A DNA stretch of 64,000 bases, taken from NCBI GenBank assembly GCA_017453205.1, contig JAFTKO010000021.1, forward strand, positions 1 through 64,000, in the 5' to 3' direction. The position numbers and the translations under genes were made by a program. Below the pieces are notes generated by a model that was given only the letters and a program-made list of their open reading frames with translations, was not told the DNA's origin and ran no database searches. Positions 15,925 through 23,647 of this stretch are shown piece after piece. Source of the stretch: Clostridia bacterium (GTDB taxonomy: Bacteria > Bacillota > Clostridia > Oscillospirales > CAG-272). Numbering within the stretch: position 1 is the stretch's first letter; the number at the start of each line of letters is the position of its first letter.

Positions 15925-16287
15925 CTACCTCGGTCTCCAATTGGCATATAAGGTCATGTCCGAAACGACATGATCGGTGGAAAAATCCCAATAGGTCTCC
16001 ACAGCTTGATTATTGATATATGACCATCCGACAAATTGATACCCCTCATGTTCGGGTTCGGGATCCGGAGGCTGGGGCAACAGTCCCACCTCAACCTCCC
16101 ATATTACGGTAACATTGTTGTACTTGTAATCATAATCCCACGTCACCAATACCATACGTGCGTGGTACTCGGCAGGATGCTCCCAACGGTAGACGGTAAA
16201 CACGAAAAATAAGGCCGTTAACACCAAAAACATACGTTTGAGCTCAATAAAATTCCGCGAACGGTAAGGATCTCGTTTGAATAACAT
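15925..16287 (-). CDS. Small membrane-anchored protein with one InlB B-repeat
   Basis: A 120-residue protein. Residues 17-34 are a membrane segment or uncleaved signal; the part outside has a Pro/Glu linker (about 72-82) and a C-terminal InlB B-repeat (Listeria-Bacteroides repeat, Flg_new) with GYQFVGW and the terminal MTLYANW. Such repeats normally occur in tandem in large surface proteins; a single copy in so small a protein is unusual and may be a remnant. A GAAAGGAGCGG site precedes the ATG. No function is assigned. Confidence 0.75.
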   Translation of the reverse strand: MLFKRDPYRSRNFIELKRMFLVLTALFFVFTVYRWEHPAEYHARMVLVTWDYDYKYNNVTVIWEVEVGLLPQPPDPEPEHEGYQFVGWSYINNQAVETYWDFSTDHVVSDMTLYANWRPR

Positions 16288-16454
16288 CGGCCGCTCCTTT
16301 CGGTCAAAATCAACGGTTGGATAATTCTCCCTCTATATAATATAACCGTTAGCAAGCATGTTTTCGGACATTTTCTCACAAAAAAATGGGTTACGAATGA
16401 AAAATCGTAACCGTTTTTTATTATCATCCAATTGGTAAAAGTTTTTAAAAAAGT

Positions 16455-16487
16455 TTGAGGAAACCCTTTTTAAAAGGTTTCCTCAAG
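16455..16487 (-). terminator. Hairpin at the end of the nuclease-like gene
   Basis: TTGAGGAAACC pairs with GGTTTCCTCAA around an A/T loop. The stem overlaps the last codons of the minus-strand gene, whose stop is at 16483. Confidence 0.55.
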
Positions 16488-17241
16488 TAATCGCGCTTTT
16501 GTAAAATGCCATGGCTTTGCCGATGGGCGGGGCGGGGACAATGACACCGAGCGCGGCGAGGGAACGGACGGCAGAATAGGCGTCGCGTCCACGGAGCTTG
16601 GTCAAGCGCGAAAAATCCTTGACGGTGAAGTGATCGGGCAGGTCGGCAGGCAGAAAACGGATAAAATCGGCAGGCGTGTTGAGGTCGATCTCATCGATCA
16701 AAGACAATGGGAGGCGCTCATATCGGTTCGATCCTTTTTTTCGGTCGCCCGACCAGCCGTTGAGCAATCGAAAATCGTGTACCTCCAACAACAGCAACCG
16801 AAACCGCAGGCGCGGATTGCCCAAATGCTCGCGCAAACAGTAAAGCTCGGGTAACAGATCCTCGGCTTTCTCGCCCGCCACCTTGCGCCGTGGGGAGATC
16901 TCCACGCTCTCGGGCTCCACCCATGACATCCACCGCACCTTGGCGATCGGGTGTACGACCGTCACTGTGCAATCGGTCTTTTCCATGTAATAGGCAATCT
17001 TCTTTTGCATCGGGTAAAACGCTCCGGTTTGCACCTCGATGATCTCGTTTCCAATGCGAATATCCGACACGAACCGTGTGCCCTCCATTCCCACCTCGTG
17101 AAAATCCTCGTTGTCGCATAAATATTTTTTGATCACGGCGTGCAGCCGCTTTTCCGCAAGCGTTCCAAATCCATACGCCCCCGCAGTCCGCCCGCGCGTC
17201 GCCGCCTCCACACATAGGCGTTCAAATCTTGCTGCGTTCAT
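16483..17241 (-). CDS. PD-(D/E)XK nuclease-like protein with C-terminal helical domain
   Basis: A 252-residue protein that I cannot name. The N-terminal half fits a restriction-endonuclease-like fold: Glu30 in a helix (AEKRLHAVIKKY), Asp60 in FVSDIRIGNE, then EVQ (69-71) on the next strand and Lys80/81 one turn later. The usual ExK is ExQ here. The C-terminal part (about 190-252) looks like a winged helix. The ATG at 17241 is preferred; a longer frame to 17346 would translate the upstream repeat. There is no Shine-Dalgarno before 17241, and a cloverleaf-forming repeat lies 70 bp upstream. It may be a structure- or end-specific nuclease, but this is inference. Confidence 0.72.
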   Translation of the reverse strand: MNAARFERLCVEAATRGRTAGAYGFGTLAEKRLHAVIKKYLCDNEDFHEVGMEGTRFVSDIRIGNEIIEVQTGAFYPMQKKIAYYMEKTDCTVTVVHPIAKVRWMSWVEPESVEISPRRKVAGEKAEDLLPELYCLREHLGNPRLRFRLLLLEVHDFRLLNGWSGDRKKGSNRYERLPLSLIDEIDLNTPADFIRFLPADLPDHFTVKDFSRLTKLRGRDAYSAVRSLAALGVIVPAPPIGKAMAFYKSAIT

Positions 17242-17664
17242 TTTTTTCGATTTTTCTTGGGAAAACTTTTTGAAAGTAAGCTTTGTTAACGTAAAATATT
17301 TTTTCTTCGTGGGGAACTTTTGAGAAAAGTAAACGTGGCAAGCCACGTTGTAAGCGGCAAAGCCGCTTCGTTCCCCACACCCCTCAAAACTTTTAACGCA
17401 TTTCTATTTTGTTATCATGGGGATGCTTGTACCTCTTTCGGCAGGTTTCTAATCGTATGGGAATGTTGATACACTGTTCCAAACAATAGCTCCCGCAAAC
17501 CATTACACTTTCTCCATGGGAGAAAGCGGTTACCACCACCCAAAATGGTCCACAAGATATCTTTTGGTTGAAAAGGGACAATGTTTCACCTATAAGAAGC
17601 TTACATGAAAAAAGTTTTCCCACATCCTTTCAAAAACTTTAAATATAGCTTTATTTTCAGATTC
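17242..17664. repeat. Composite dispersed repeat, copy 2 (fullest)
   Basis: A 423-base gap with no gene. It carries the cloverleaf element (17309-17378), a spacer containing AACGCATTT, the conserved second segment (17441-17582, with CAATAGCTCCCGCAAA and the hairpin TTTCTCC/GGAGAAA), and another half copy of the hairpin-family head near 17604-17640. This is the most complete copy in the window. Confidence 0.72.
17309..17378 (-). repeat. Cloverleaf-forming inverted repeat
   Basis: An outer stem GTGGGGAAC/GTTCCCCAC (17309-17317 with 17370-17378) encloses two perfect hairpins: AACGTGGC/GCCACGTT (17332-17349) and AAGCGGC/GCCGCTT (17352-17368). On the minus strand it is preceded by GAGGGGTGT and leads toward the nuclease-like gene. 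The same plan recurs before recF and at 37.5 kb. Confidence 0.75.
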
Positions 17665-20190
17665 TCAAATCCTTTTCAGCTTTGCATAAGTCGCCATCAG
17701 CTTTTTGGTACCAACGCGCTCAAATACAATCTCATACAGCGTGTCGGCTCCCATGGGCTTGACCGAAAGAATCTCACCGTCGCCAAAGGTAAGATGACGG
17801 ACACGGTCACCCGGTGCAAACAACTCCTTTGCCGCTTGCGGTATGGGGGGATTGAGATTTTTCCCGACGGTGATCCTTTCCGCGGAGGGCGGAGCCGTCT
17901 GCTTGACCGCGGTGCGCGGAACAGGCGAGGAATAGTAGGTTCGTTTTTGCGTTGCGGGCGCCTCGGCTCCGCGAGAACCGTAAACAGACGCGTTTTTGCC
18001 GTAGGAGCTTCCATTGCCACCGCCCCAAGACGAGCCGCCAAAGGTCGCACGTCCAAAGCCCGCACCATAACCCTCGGTTTCCTCGTCGGGCTTTTCCACA
18101 AGCGCGGAGGGAATCTCACTGACAAAGCGGGAAACAGGATTATACATGGTTTGACCGTACAACAAGCGATTGCGCGTGTGAAGCATATACAGCTCCTTTT
18201 TGGCGCGCGTAATGGCAACGTAGGCGAGTCGGCGCTCCTCCTCCATTTCGCTCTCGCCCGCCGTGATCGTTTGCATTCCGGGGAACAATCCGTCCTCCAT
18301 ACCGGGCAGGAACACGATGGGGAACTCCAAGCCCTTGGCACTGTGGATGGTCATCATTACCACCGCGTCGGCGCTTTCATCGTAGCGATCAACATCGGCG
18401 ACCAGAGCGGTCTCCTCCAAAAAGCCGGTCAGTGTGGGCTCTTCGTTTTCTTTCATGTATTCGAGAATGCCCGATTTAAATTCGTCCAAATTTTCAAGAC
18501 GGTCTGCCTCTTCGGGGCCCGCATCGATCAGCATTTGACGGTAGCCCGAACGGTCAAGGACTGCGTCAAAAAGCACATCCAGTGTCACACGTGTTGCCAA
18601 TTCGGAGAGCGAACGGATCAGCTCGGCAAACTGTTCGAGCGTGGCACGGCTGCGCTCCAAGGCGACAAACGACGCGGCACGCTCAATGACCGAAAATTGG
18701 CTACAGCCCTGTTCCTCGGCAATCTGAGCGATTGCATCAAGTGTTTTTGCGCCGATCTTTCGGCGAGGCTCGTTGATGATACGGCTCAAACGAATATTGT
18801 CATCGTGGTTGTTGACAAGCTGTAAGTACGCCACCGCATCGCGGATCTCCTTGCGATCGGTAAAGCGCGTACCGCCGAGCACACGGTAAGGCACCGCCGA
18901 GCGCGCAAACGCCTTTTCGATGCTTTGCGCCTGTGCGTTGGTGCGGTACAGCACGGCAAAATCACGGTAGATCGCGGTCCCTTTTGCCACGGTGCGGTTG
19001 ACGGTATCCACAACAAACCGAGCCTCTGTATTTTGATCGTCACAGAGGCGAAGATGGATCTTTTCCCCCTCACCCGCCGCCGTCCAAAGCGTTTTGCCCT
19101 TACGTCCCGCATTGTGGGAAATGACCGCGTTTGCCGCATCGAGGATGGTTTGCGTGGAACGGTAGTTTTGCTCCAGCTTGATGACCTTTGCCTCGGGGAA
19201 AGTCTTATCAAAGGTCAAAATATTTTCAATGGTCGCGCCACGGAACTTGTAAATGCTTTGGTCGTCATCGCCCACCACCATCAAATTTTGATAGAAGCCC
19301 GACAGCAGCACCGTCAGCTGTAATTGTGCCACGTTGGTATCTTGAAACTCATCCACACACACATACTTGAAGCGCTTTTGATATGCCTCGCGCACCTCGG
19401 TGTGATTTTTGAGCAGGAGCACAGTCTGCATAATGATGTCGTCAAAATCGAGCGCGTTCGACTCGCGCAAGATCTGCTGATATGCCTCGTACACACGGGC
19501 GATCTGCTTTTGACGGAAATCGCTCCCCGCCTCCATCGCAAACGCGTCGGGCGACATCAAGCGATCCTTGGCGCGGCTGACAGCATTCATCACGCCCTTG
19601 ACAGGCAAAAGCTTTTCATCGATGTTGCACCGTTGCATGGCGGCGATCATGGTCTTTTTGCTGTCGTCGGTATCGTAAATCGTAAAGCCCGAACGGTAAC
19701 CGACCTTTTCACAATGCTGACGCAAAATGCGCACGCAGACCGAGTGGAATGTCCCCGTCCAAATATCGGAAGCGGTAACGGCATCCTCGGGGAACATTTT
19801 TGCAAGACGTTCCTTGATCTCATTTGCCGCCTTATTGGTAAAGGTAATGGCAAGAATGCGATAGGGCTCACAAGCGTTGTTGGAGAACTCCGGCAAAATG
19901 CCGTTCTCGATATCCGACGCAGACAAAGTGAGGGCGTTCTCAAGCTCGTGCACCCGCGCCTCGTCCACACCGTAAGGAACATATTCGCTGAAATAGGCAT
20001 TGCCGTAACGAATGATAAAAGCAATGCGGCGTACCAACACCGTGGTCTTTCCGCTCCCCGCGCCCGCAAGCACAAGCAGAGGGTTATTTACAGTAAACAC
20101 CGCCTCGCGCTGACGGTCGTTGAGAGAGCCGTACACTTTGTCAAACAGGGCGCGCTTGGCGGCAAGATAGCGTTCTTCAATGGTTTGCAT
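17665..20190 (-). CDS. pcrA: ATP-dependent DNA helicase PcrA/UvrD
   Basis: The superfamily 1 3'-to-5' helicase of nucleotide excision repair and removal of recombination intermediates and RNA polymerase. Walker A GAGSGKTT is near residue 45, DDQSIYKFRGA and QNYRST are the UvrD motifs, and VMMTIHSAKGLEFP and YVAITRAK are motifs V and VI near 600 and 650. At 841 residues it is longer than the usual 720-750, mainly through a Gly/Ser-rich linker (about 700-740) before the C-terminal RNA-polymerase-interacting Tudor-like module (GDRVRHLTFGDGEI). AGAAAGGTC lies before the ATG. Confidence 0.96.
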   Translation of the reverse strand: MQTIEERYLAAKRALFDKVYGSLNDRQREAVFTVNNPLLVLAGAGSGKTTVLVRRIAFIIRYGNAYFSEYVPYGVDEARVHELENALTLSASDIENGILPEFSNNACEPYRILAITFTNKAANEIKERLAKMFPEDAVTASDIWTGTFHSVCVRILRQHCEKVGYRSGFTIYDTDDSKKTMIAAMQRCNIDEKLLPVKGVMNAVSRAKDRLMSPDAFAMEAGSDFRQKQIARVYEAYQQILRESNALDFDDIIMQTVLLLKNHTEVREAYQKRFKYVCVDEFQDTNVAQLQLTVLLSGFYQNLMVVGDDDQSIYKFRGATIENILTFDKTFPEAKVIKLEQNYRSTQTILDAANAVISHNAGRKGKTLWTAAGEGEKIHLRLCDDQNTEARFVVDTVNRTVAKGTAIYRDFAVLYRTNAQAQSIEKAFARSAVPYRVLGGTRFTDRKEIRDAVAYLQLVNNHDDNIRLSRIINEPRRKIGAKTLDAIAQIAEEQGCSQFSVIERAASFVALERSRATLEQFAELIRSLSELATRVTLDVLFDAVLDRSGYRQMLIDAGPEEADRLENLDEFKSGILEYMKENEEPTLTGFLEETALVADVDRYDESADAVVMMTIHSAKGLEFPIVFLPGMEDGLFPGMQTITAGESEMEEERRLAYVAITRAKKELYMLHTRNRLLYGQTMYNPVSRFVSEIPSALVEKPDEETEGYGAGFGRATFGGSSWGGGNGSSYGKNASVYGSRGAEAPATQKRTYYSSPVPRTAVKQTAPPSAERITVGKNLNPPIPQAAKELFAPGDRVRHLTFGDGEILSVKPMGADTLYEIVFERVGTKKLMATYAKLKRI

Positions 20191-20258
20191 AGTTGACCTT
20201 TCTGATTGATGAAAAAGTTTTTATGATAATGGGAATGTTTCTTGATGCAAGCAAAGCT

Positions 20259-20765
20259 TTATTGCGCTTTCTTTACCGAAACATCGGAATGTGTAACAAT
20301 CATCCCCTCGGAGTCGTTGTTGACATACAGATCAAAATCAAGCTCGGCTGGGGAGTCCACTGTAAAATAAAACACTCCCGTACTGTTATCGCCGTCATCC
20401 TCGGCGTATGCAATGTGGCTGATGACCACGGTATAACCGTCGGTACTGTCGGCACCAAATGACAGGGTGTCCCCCTCCTCCCAAGCGCCGAGGTAAAGCC
20501 AACAGTGCCAAAGTCCGTCGTTATCGTCACGCGAACAAATAAGCGCGTTGTTAACGATCTGGCGCGCCGAAGAAGCGGCGTACCAATCGGCAAGCGCCGT
20601 GTTTTGGGGGAGTGCGTTCTCCGCCACCCAACCGTGGGAGACAATTGCGGAGGTGTCGGATGCGACCGACAAAGGTTCATCGTCCTCGATCGTACCGTCC
20701 TTTGCACAGGAGGCAACCGAGATAAGCAAACAGAGAGTAAGCAAAAACAGAAGCGTTTTTTTCAT
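20259..20765 (-). CDS. Small secreted lipoprotein, unknown function
   Basis: A 168-residue protein with a lipoprotein signal: basic start, hydrophobic stretch to residue 16, lipobox VASC with the modified cysteine at residue 20. The mature part is acidic and rich in Ser, Thr and aromatic residues, with no domain that I recognise; the pattern of short strands suggests a beta-sandwich. The start at 20765 is used because it gives a proper signal; a longer frame to 20813 does not. It lies downstream of pcrA's divergent neighbour ygjV and is not clearly in an operon. Confidence 0.75.
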   Translation of the reverse strand: MKKTLLFLLTLCLLISVASCAKDGTIEDDEPLSVASDTSAIVSHGWVAENALPQNTALADWYAASSARQIVNNALICSRDDNDGLWHCWLYLGAWEEGDTLSFGADSTDGYTVVISHIAYAEDDGDNSTGVFYFTVDSPAELDFDLYVNNDSEGMIVTHSDVSVKKAQ

Positions 20766-20854
20766 AGAGACTCCTAAAAAATTTTTGTATTTCCTCTTGC
20801 AATCGGCAAGCAAACATATTATAATATAGGCAAACCAAATGGAAAGAGGAATTT

Positions 20855-21412
20855 ATGGACAAAACAACCTTTGCGATCTTGGCGCAGGTCGTGGGATATA
20901 TCGGATTGATCTTTGGCGTCATTGCTTTTCAGTGCAAAAAACACAAAAATGTAATGATCGCAAAAACAACAAACGAGCTGATCTTTGCCGTGCAATACGC
21001 CATGCTCGGCGCCTACACAGGTACGGCGATGAACATCATCGGCTCCTTGCGCAATATCATCTTTGCCGTACAAGTGCAAAAAGGAAGATCCACACGGTTG
21101 ATGCAAGTCATGTTCAGCCTGTTCTTTGCGGTATTCGGGCTTTTGACATGGCAAGGACCGATAAGCCTTGCTGTGATCGGCGCAAAGGTCGTGACTACCG
21201 TGGCTTACGGTATGAAAAACACCCGTGTGATCCGTTTCCTCACGTTGCCCACCAGCGCTTGCTGGCTGATCTACAACTATCTGTCGAACTCGAGCGCGGG
21301 CGTGATCTGTGAGGCGTTCACCTTACTGTCCATCATCACCGCCATCATTCGCATCGAGCTCGTCGAGCCGCGGCTGAAAAAGAAAGCCGAAAGCTCCAAA
21401 GAACAACCCTAA
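20855..21412 (+). CDS. YgjV-family integral membrane protein
   Basis: A 185-residue protein with five or six membrane segments (about 7-27, 39-60, 86-106, 110-130, 145-165) and the family pattern of small polar residues between segments (MLGAYTGTAMNIIGSLRN). YgjV proteins are widespread, possibly transport-related, but unstudied. GGAAAGAGGAA lies before the ATG. It is convergent with the TIM-barrel gene, and a bidirectional terminator lies between them. Confidence 0.85.
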   Translation: MDKTTFAILAQVVGYIGLIFGVIAFQCKKHKNVMIAKTTNELIFAVQYAMLGAYTGTAMNIIGSLRNIIFAVQVQKGRSTRLMQVMFSLFFAVFGLLTWQGPISLAVIGAKVVTTVAYGMKNTRVIRFLTLPTSACWLIYNYLSNSSAGVICEAFTLLSIITAIIRIELVEPRLKKKAESSKEQP

Positions 21413-21416
21413 CGCC

Positions 21417-21447
21417 AAGGTCAACAGCTTACCCCTGTTGACCTTTT
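21417..21447. terminator. Bidirectional terminator between ygjV and TIM-barrel gene
   Basis: AAGGTCAACAG (21417-21427) pairs perfectly with CTGTTGACCTT (21435-21445), followed by TTTT. The stem overlaps the last codons of the minus-strand gene. Confidence 0.75.
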
Positions 21448-22289
21448 GCTTTTTCGTAGGCGCGTTTCATATACAGTGCGTCCTCGGCTTGTGTACCATC
21501 CGACTCGCAGATGATGCGGGGTGCAACGCCCTCACGCACGATTGCCTCGGCAAGCGGCTCGAAGGCGGGACCAAACTCGGTATCGGCAAAGGTGAGGTGC
21601 TTTTTCTCTCCCGCCGAGGTATAAGCGATCTTGGAAAAATGACAGTGTAAATGCTTGGCAAAGTCATCCCCCAAGCCTGTGGCGATCTCGTCAAACACAC
21701 GGCGGTAGCTGTCCACATCGGAGAAAGCCTGTCCGAGCTCGCGTGCGTTGAGATGTCCGAAATCCACAACAGGTGCATAAATGGGAGCGACACGGCATTG
21801 TTCGATGACCTCCGCCAGTGTGCCCAACTGATTGATCTTGCCCATGGTCTCAATGCCAAGCTTGATGGGCGTCTCCCCCACCGTCTCGGCAACGCGCGCC
21901 AAGGTGTCCTTGGAAAGCGCCATTGCCTCCTGGCGGCTGATCTTTGCGGCACTGCCGCTGTGAATGACGATGGTATCCGCCCCCAAAAGCTCTGCCGCCC
22001 AAAGCGATTTTTGAATATATTCGATGCTTTTTAAGCGCTTTTCCTCCACCACACCCGAAAGCGAGATGAAATACGGTGTATGGAGCGACATCAAAACGCC
22101 ATGCTCCCGCGCCTTTTCTCCAACCGCGCGCAAGGATGCCTCGCCCGCCGTCAGTCCGTTTCCCGCCTCATATTCAAACGCGTCCAGTCCAAACCGTTTC
22201 ACCCAACCCAGGCTCTGCACGGTAGACTTATTTCCTTCCTTGTAAAACAGATCCGAGTTTCCTCCCGGACCGAATGTTGCAATGCTCAT
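21429..22289 (-). CDS. TIM-barrel protein of the endonuclease IV/AP endonuclease superfamily
   Basis: A 286-residue xylose-isomerase-like TIM barrel. The metal-ligand motifs of the endonuclease IV superfamily are largely present: LHTPYF near 67, VIHSG near 112, GIETM near 145, VVDFGHLNAR near 175, LHCHFSK near 213 and ICESDGT near 258. It may be an AP endonuclease or a sugar isomerase/epimerase; the sequence resembles endonuclease IV (nfo) more, but it lacks the full DTCH block typical of nfo. GAAAGGATAAAC precedes the ATG. It is followed by a hydrolase on the same strand, but no pathway link is evident. Confidence 0.75.
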   Translation of the reverse strand: MSIATFGPGGNSDLFYKEGNKSTVQSLGWVKRFGLDAFEYEAGNGLTAGEASLRAVGEKAREHGVLMSLHTPYFISLSGVVEEKRLKSIEYIQKSLWAAELLGADTIVIHSGSAAKISRQEAMALSKDTLARVAETVGETPIKLGIETMGKINQLGTLAEVIEQCRVAPIYAPVVDFGHLNARELGQAFSDVDSYRRVFDEIATGLGDDFAKHLHCHFSKIAYTSAGEKKHLTFADTEFGPAFEPLAEAIVREGVAPRIICESDGTQAEDALYMKRAYEKAKGQQG

Positions 22290-22359
22290 TGTTTATCCTT
22301 TCGTTTGCCTCCGGCGGCTTCAGAACCCTTTGCCGCAGGGATTGTTTTTTTCGTTTTTA

Positions 22360-23073
22360 TCATTCAAACGCACGCAAGATCGCCTCACGGTATTGCACAC
22401 GCGCGGTTGCCGAGAGATCGCAGTGACCGCGAAGCGGAATCTTGATCAATTCGATGTTGTGATCCTTTTTCATTGCCTCTGTAAAGGGGACCGAATGCTT
22501 TTCAAGATTGACCGCCTCATCGTTACAGCAATGGAACACAGTGTAAGGAATGTTCGGCATACGGTCGGTCAAATGCAAGGGCGAGCAAGAGCGCAATGCC
22601 TCGTCCATCGTTCCGTCAAAATTTGCAAATGCGCTGTAAAGTGTACGGGGCAGATCATCGCGTTCGGTAAAATGATAAGGAAGATCGCACACGGGACAGT
22701 TTGCCACACAAGCCACCGGCGTGATCTTGGCATACGCTGTATAGACCAATGCGCAAAGCCCACCCATACTGCCGCCCGAGGAAACGATCTTAACATCCTC
22801 CCCCAAGCCATAGTGCTCACACAGCACCGACACGATCTCATCCGTGTAGTCGACAGCCTGTCGGTTCATCCAACACCAAGGGTTGTAATAAGGAATAACA
22901 TATACAATGCCCGCCTCGGCGTACTCCAAGGCATCGGCGGGATCCTTTTTTTGCATTTGCGTGGCATTCAAGCCGCAAAAATTGAGAACAATACCGCGAA
23001 TCCTTTGTTTGATCAATCGATCGTTGGAATAGGCAAAATTACGAAGTGTATCATATGTGATGATCTTTTGCAT
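22360..23073 (-). CDS. Alpha/beta hydrolase, esterase-like
   Basis: A 237-residue alpha/beta hydrolase with the nucleophile Ser102 in GGSMGG, an Asp candidate in NDEAV near 187 and a His candidate near 222 in LRGHCDL. The fold spans the whole protein without signal or membrane segment, so it acts in the cytosol. The family includes prolyl-oligopeptidase-like and acetyl-esterase enzymes; the substrate cannot be inferred. AAAGGAGAAATACC is its ribosome site. It lies between yqeG and the TIM-barrel gene on the same strand. Confidence 0.78.
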   Translation of the reverse strand: MQKIITYDTLRNFAYSNDRLIKQRIRGIVLNFCGLNATQMQKKDPADALEYAEAGIVYVIPYYNPWCWMNRQAVDYTDEIVSVLCEHYGLGEDVKIVSSGGSMGGLCALVYTAYAKITPVACVANCPVCDLPYHFTERDDLPRTLYSAFANFDGTMDEALRSCSPLHLTDRMPNIPYTVFHCCNDEAVNLEKHSVPFTEAMKKDHNIELIKIPLRGHCDLSATARVQYREAILRAFE

Positions 23074-23099
23074 GGTATTTCTCCTTTATGGATATGAGT

Positions 23100-23636
23100 T
23101 TATTTTTTTATTTTCCAAAATGACATATACGATTGATATCCGTTTGTTTTGGCATATTTACGAATGAACGGGCGCTCACACCACCGCTTCAAGCGGAAGA
23201 ACAGGTTGGTCTTGTCCTTAATGGGCGGCACGATGAGCGCGGGGAGACCGATGTGCTTCCCCGCATAAGCATCGGTCAAGAGCTGATCGCCAAGCATCGC
23301 CGTCTCTTTGTCATGCACGCCCAAAGCCTCCATCGCACGCAAAAGCGTCTTTTTTTTCGGCTTTCCGCTGTCGGGATATGCAAGCAACCCCAAAGTGCGG
23401 TTGAACAGCTCCACACGGGGCGCGTGATTGTTGGAGACCAATGCCACCTTGATGCCGTTCTCCTCCAGGCTCCGAACCCATTCCTCGATCCGCTCGTCCG
23501 GCTCGGCTTGCTCATACGGTGCCAGCGTGTTGTCAATGTCACTCAACACCGCCCGTACCCCAATCGATTGCAAAAACTCCGGTGTGATCTCATAGTAATG
23601 CCCAAACATATAGTCGGGCGTAAAATTGTCTTTCAT
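23100..23636 (-). CDS. YqeG-family HAD phosphatase
   Basis: A 178-residue HAD-superfamily hydrolase. Motif I DIDNTLAPYE is near residue 34, motif II SNN near 68 and motif IV GDQLLTD near 117. YqeG relatives include the phosphatidylglycerophosphate phosphatase PTPMT1-like Gep4 family, so a lipid-phosphate or nucleotide-like substrate is plausible. In many Firmicutes it is followed by yqeH and aroE; here it directly follows the PBP2 gene (12 bp), suggesting cotranscription. Confidence 0.88.
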   Translation of the reverse strand: MKDNFTPDYMFGHYYEITPEFLQSIGVRAVLSDIDNTLAPYEQAEPDERIEEWVRSLEENGIKVALVSNNHAPRVELFNRTLGLLAYPDSGKPKKKTLLRAMEALGVHDKETAMLGDQLLTDAYAGKHIGLPALIVPPIKDKTNLFFRLKRWCERPFIRKYAKTNGYQSYMSFWKIKK

Positions 23637-23647
23637 GGTTATTTTTG

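Noticed and set aside
17242..17346. N-terminal extension of the nuclease-like gene
   Set aside because: The extra residues translate the dispersed cloverleaf repeat, and the same peptide appears in the 37.5-kb copy, so it is repeat sequence, not protein.
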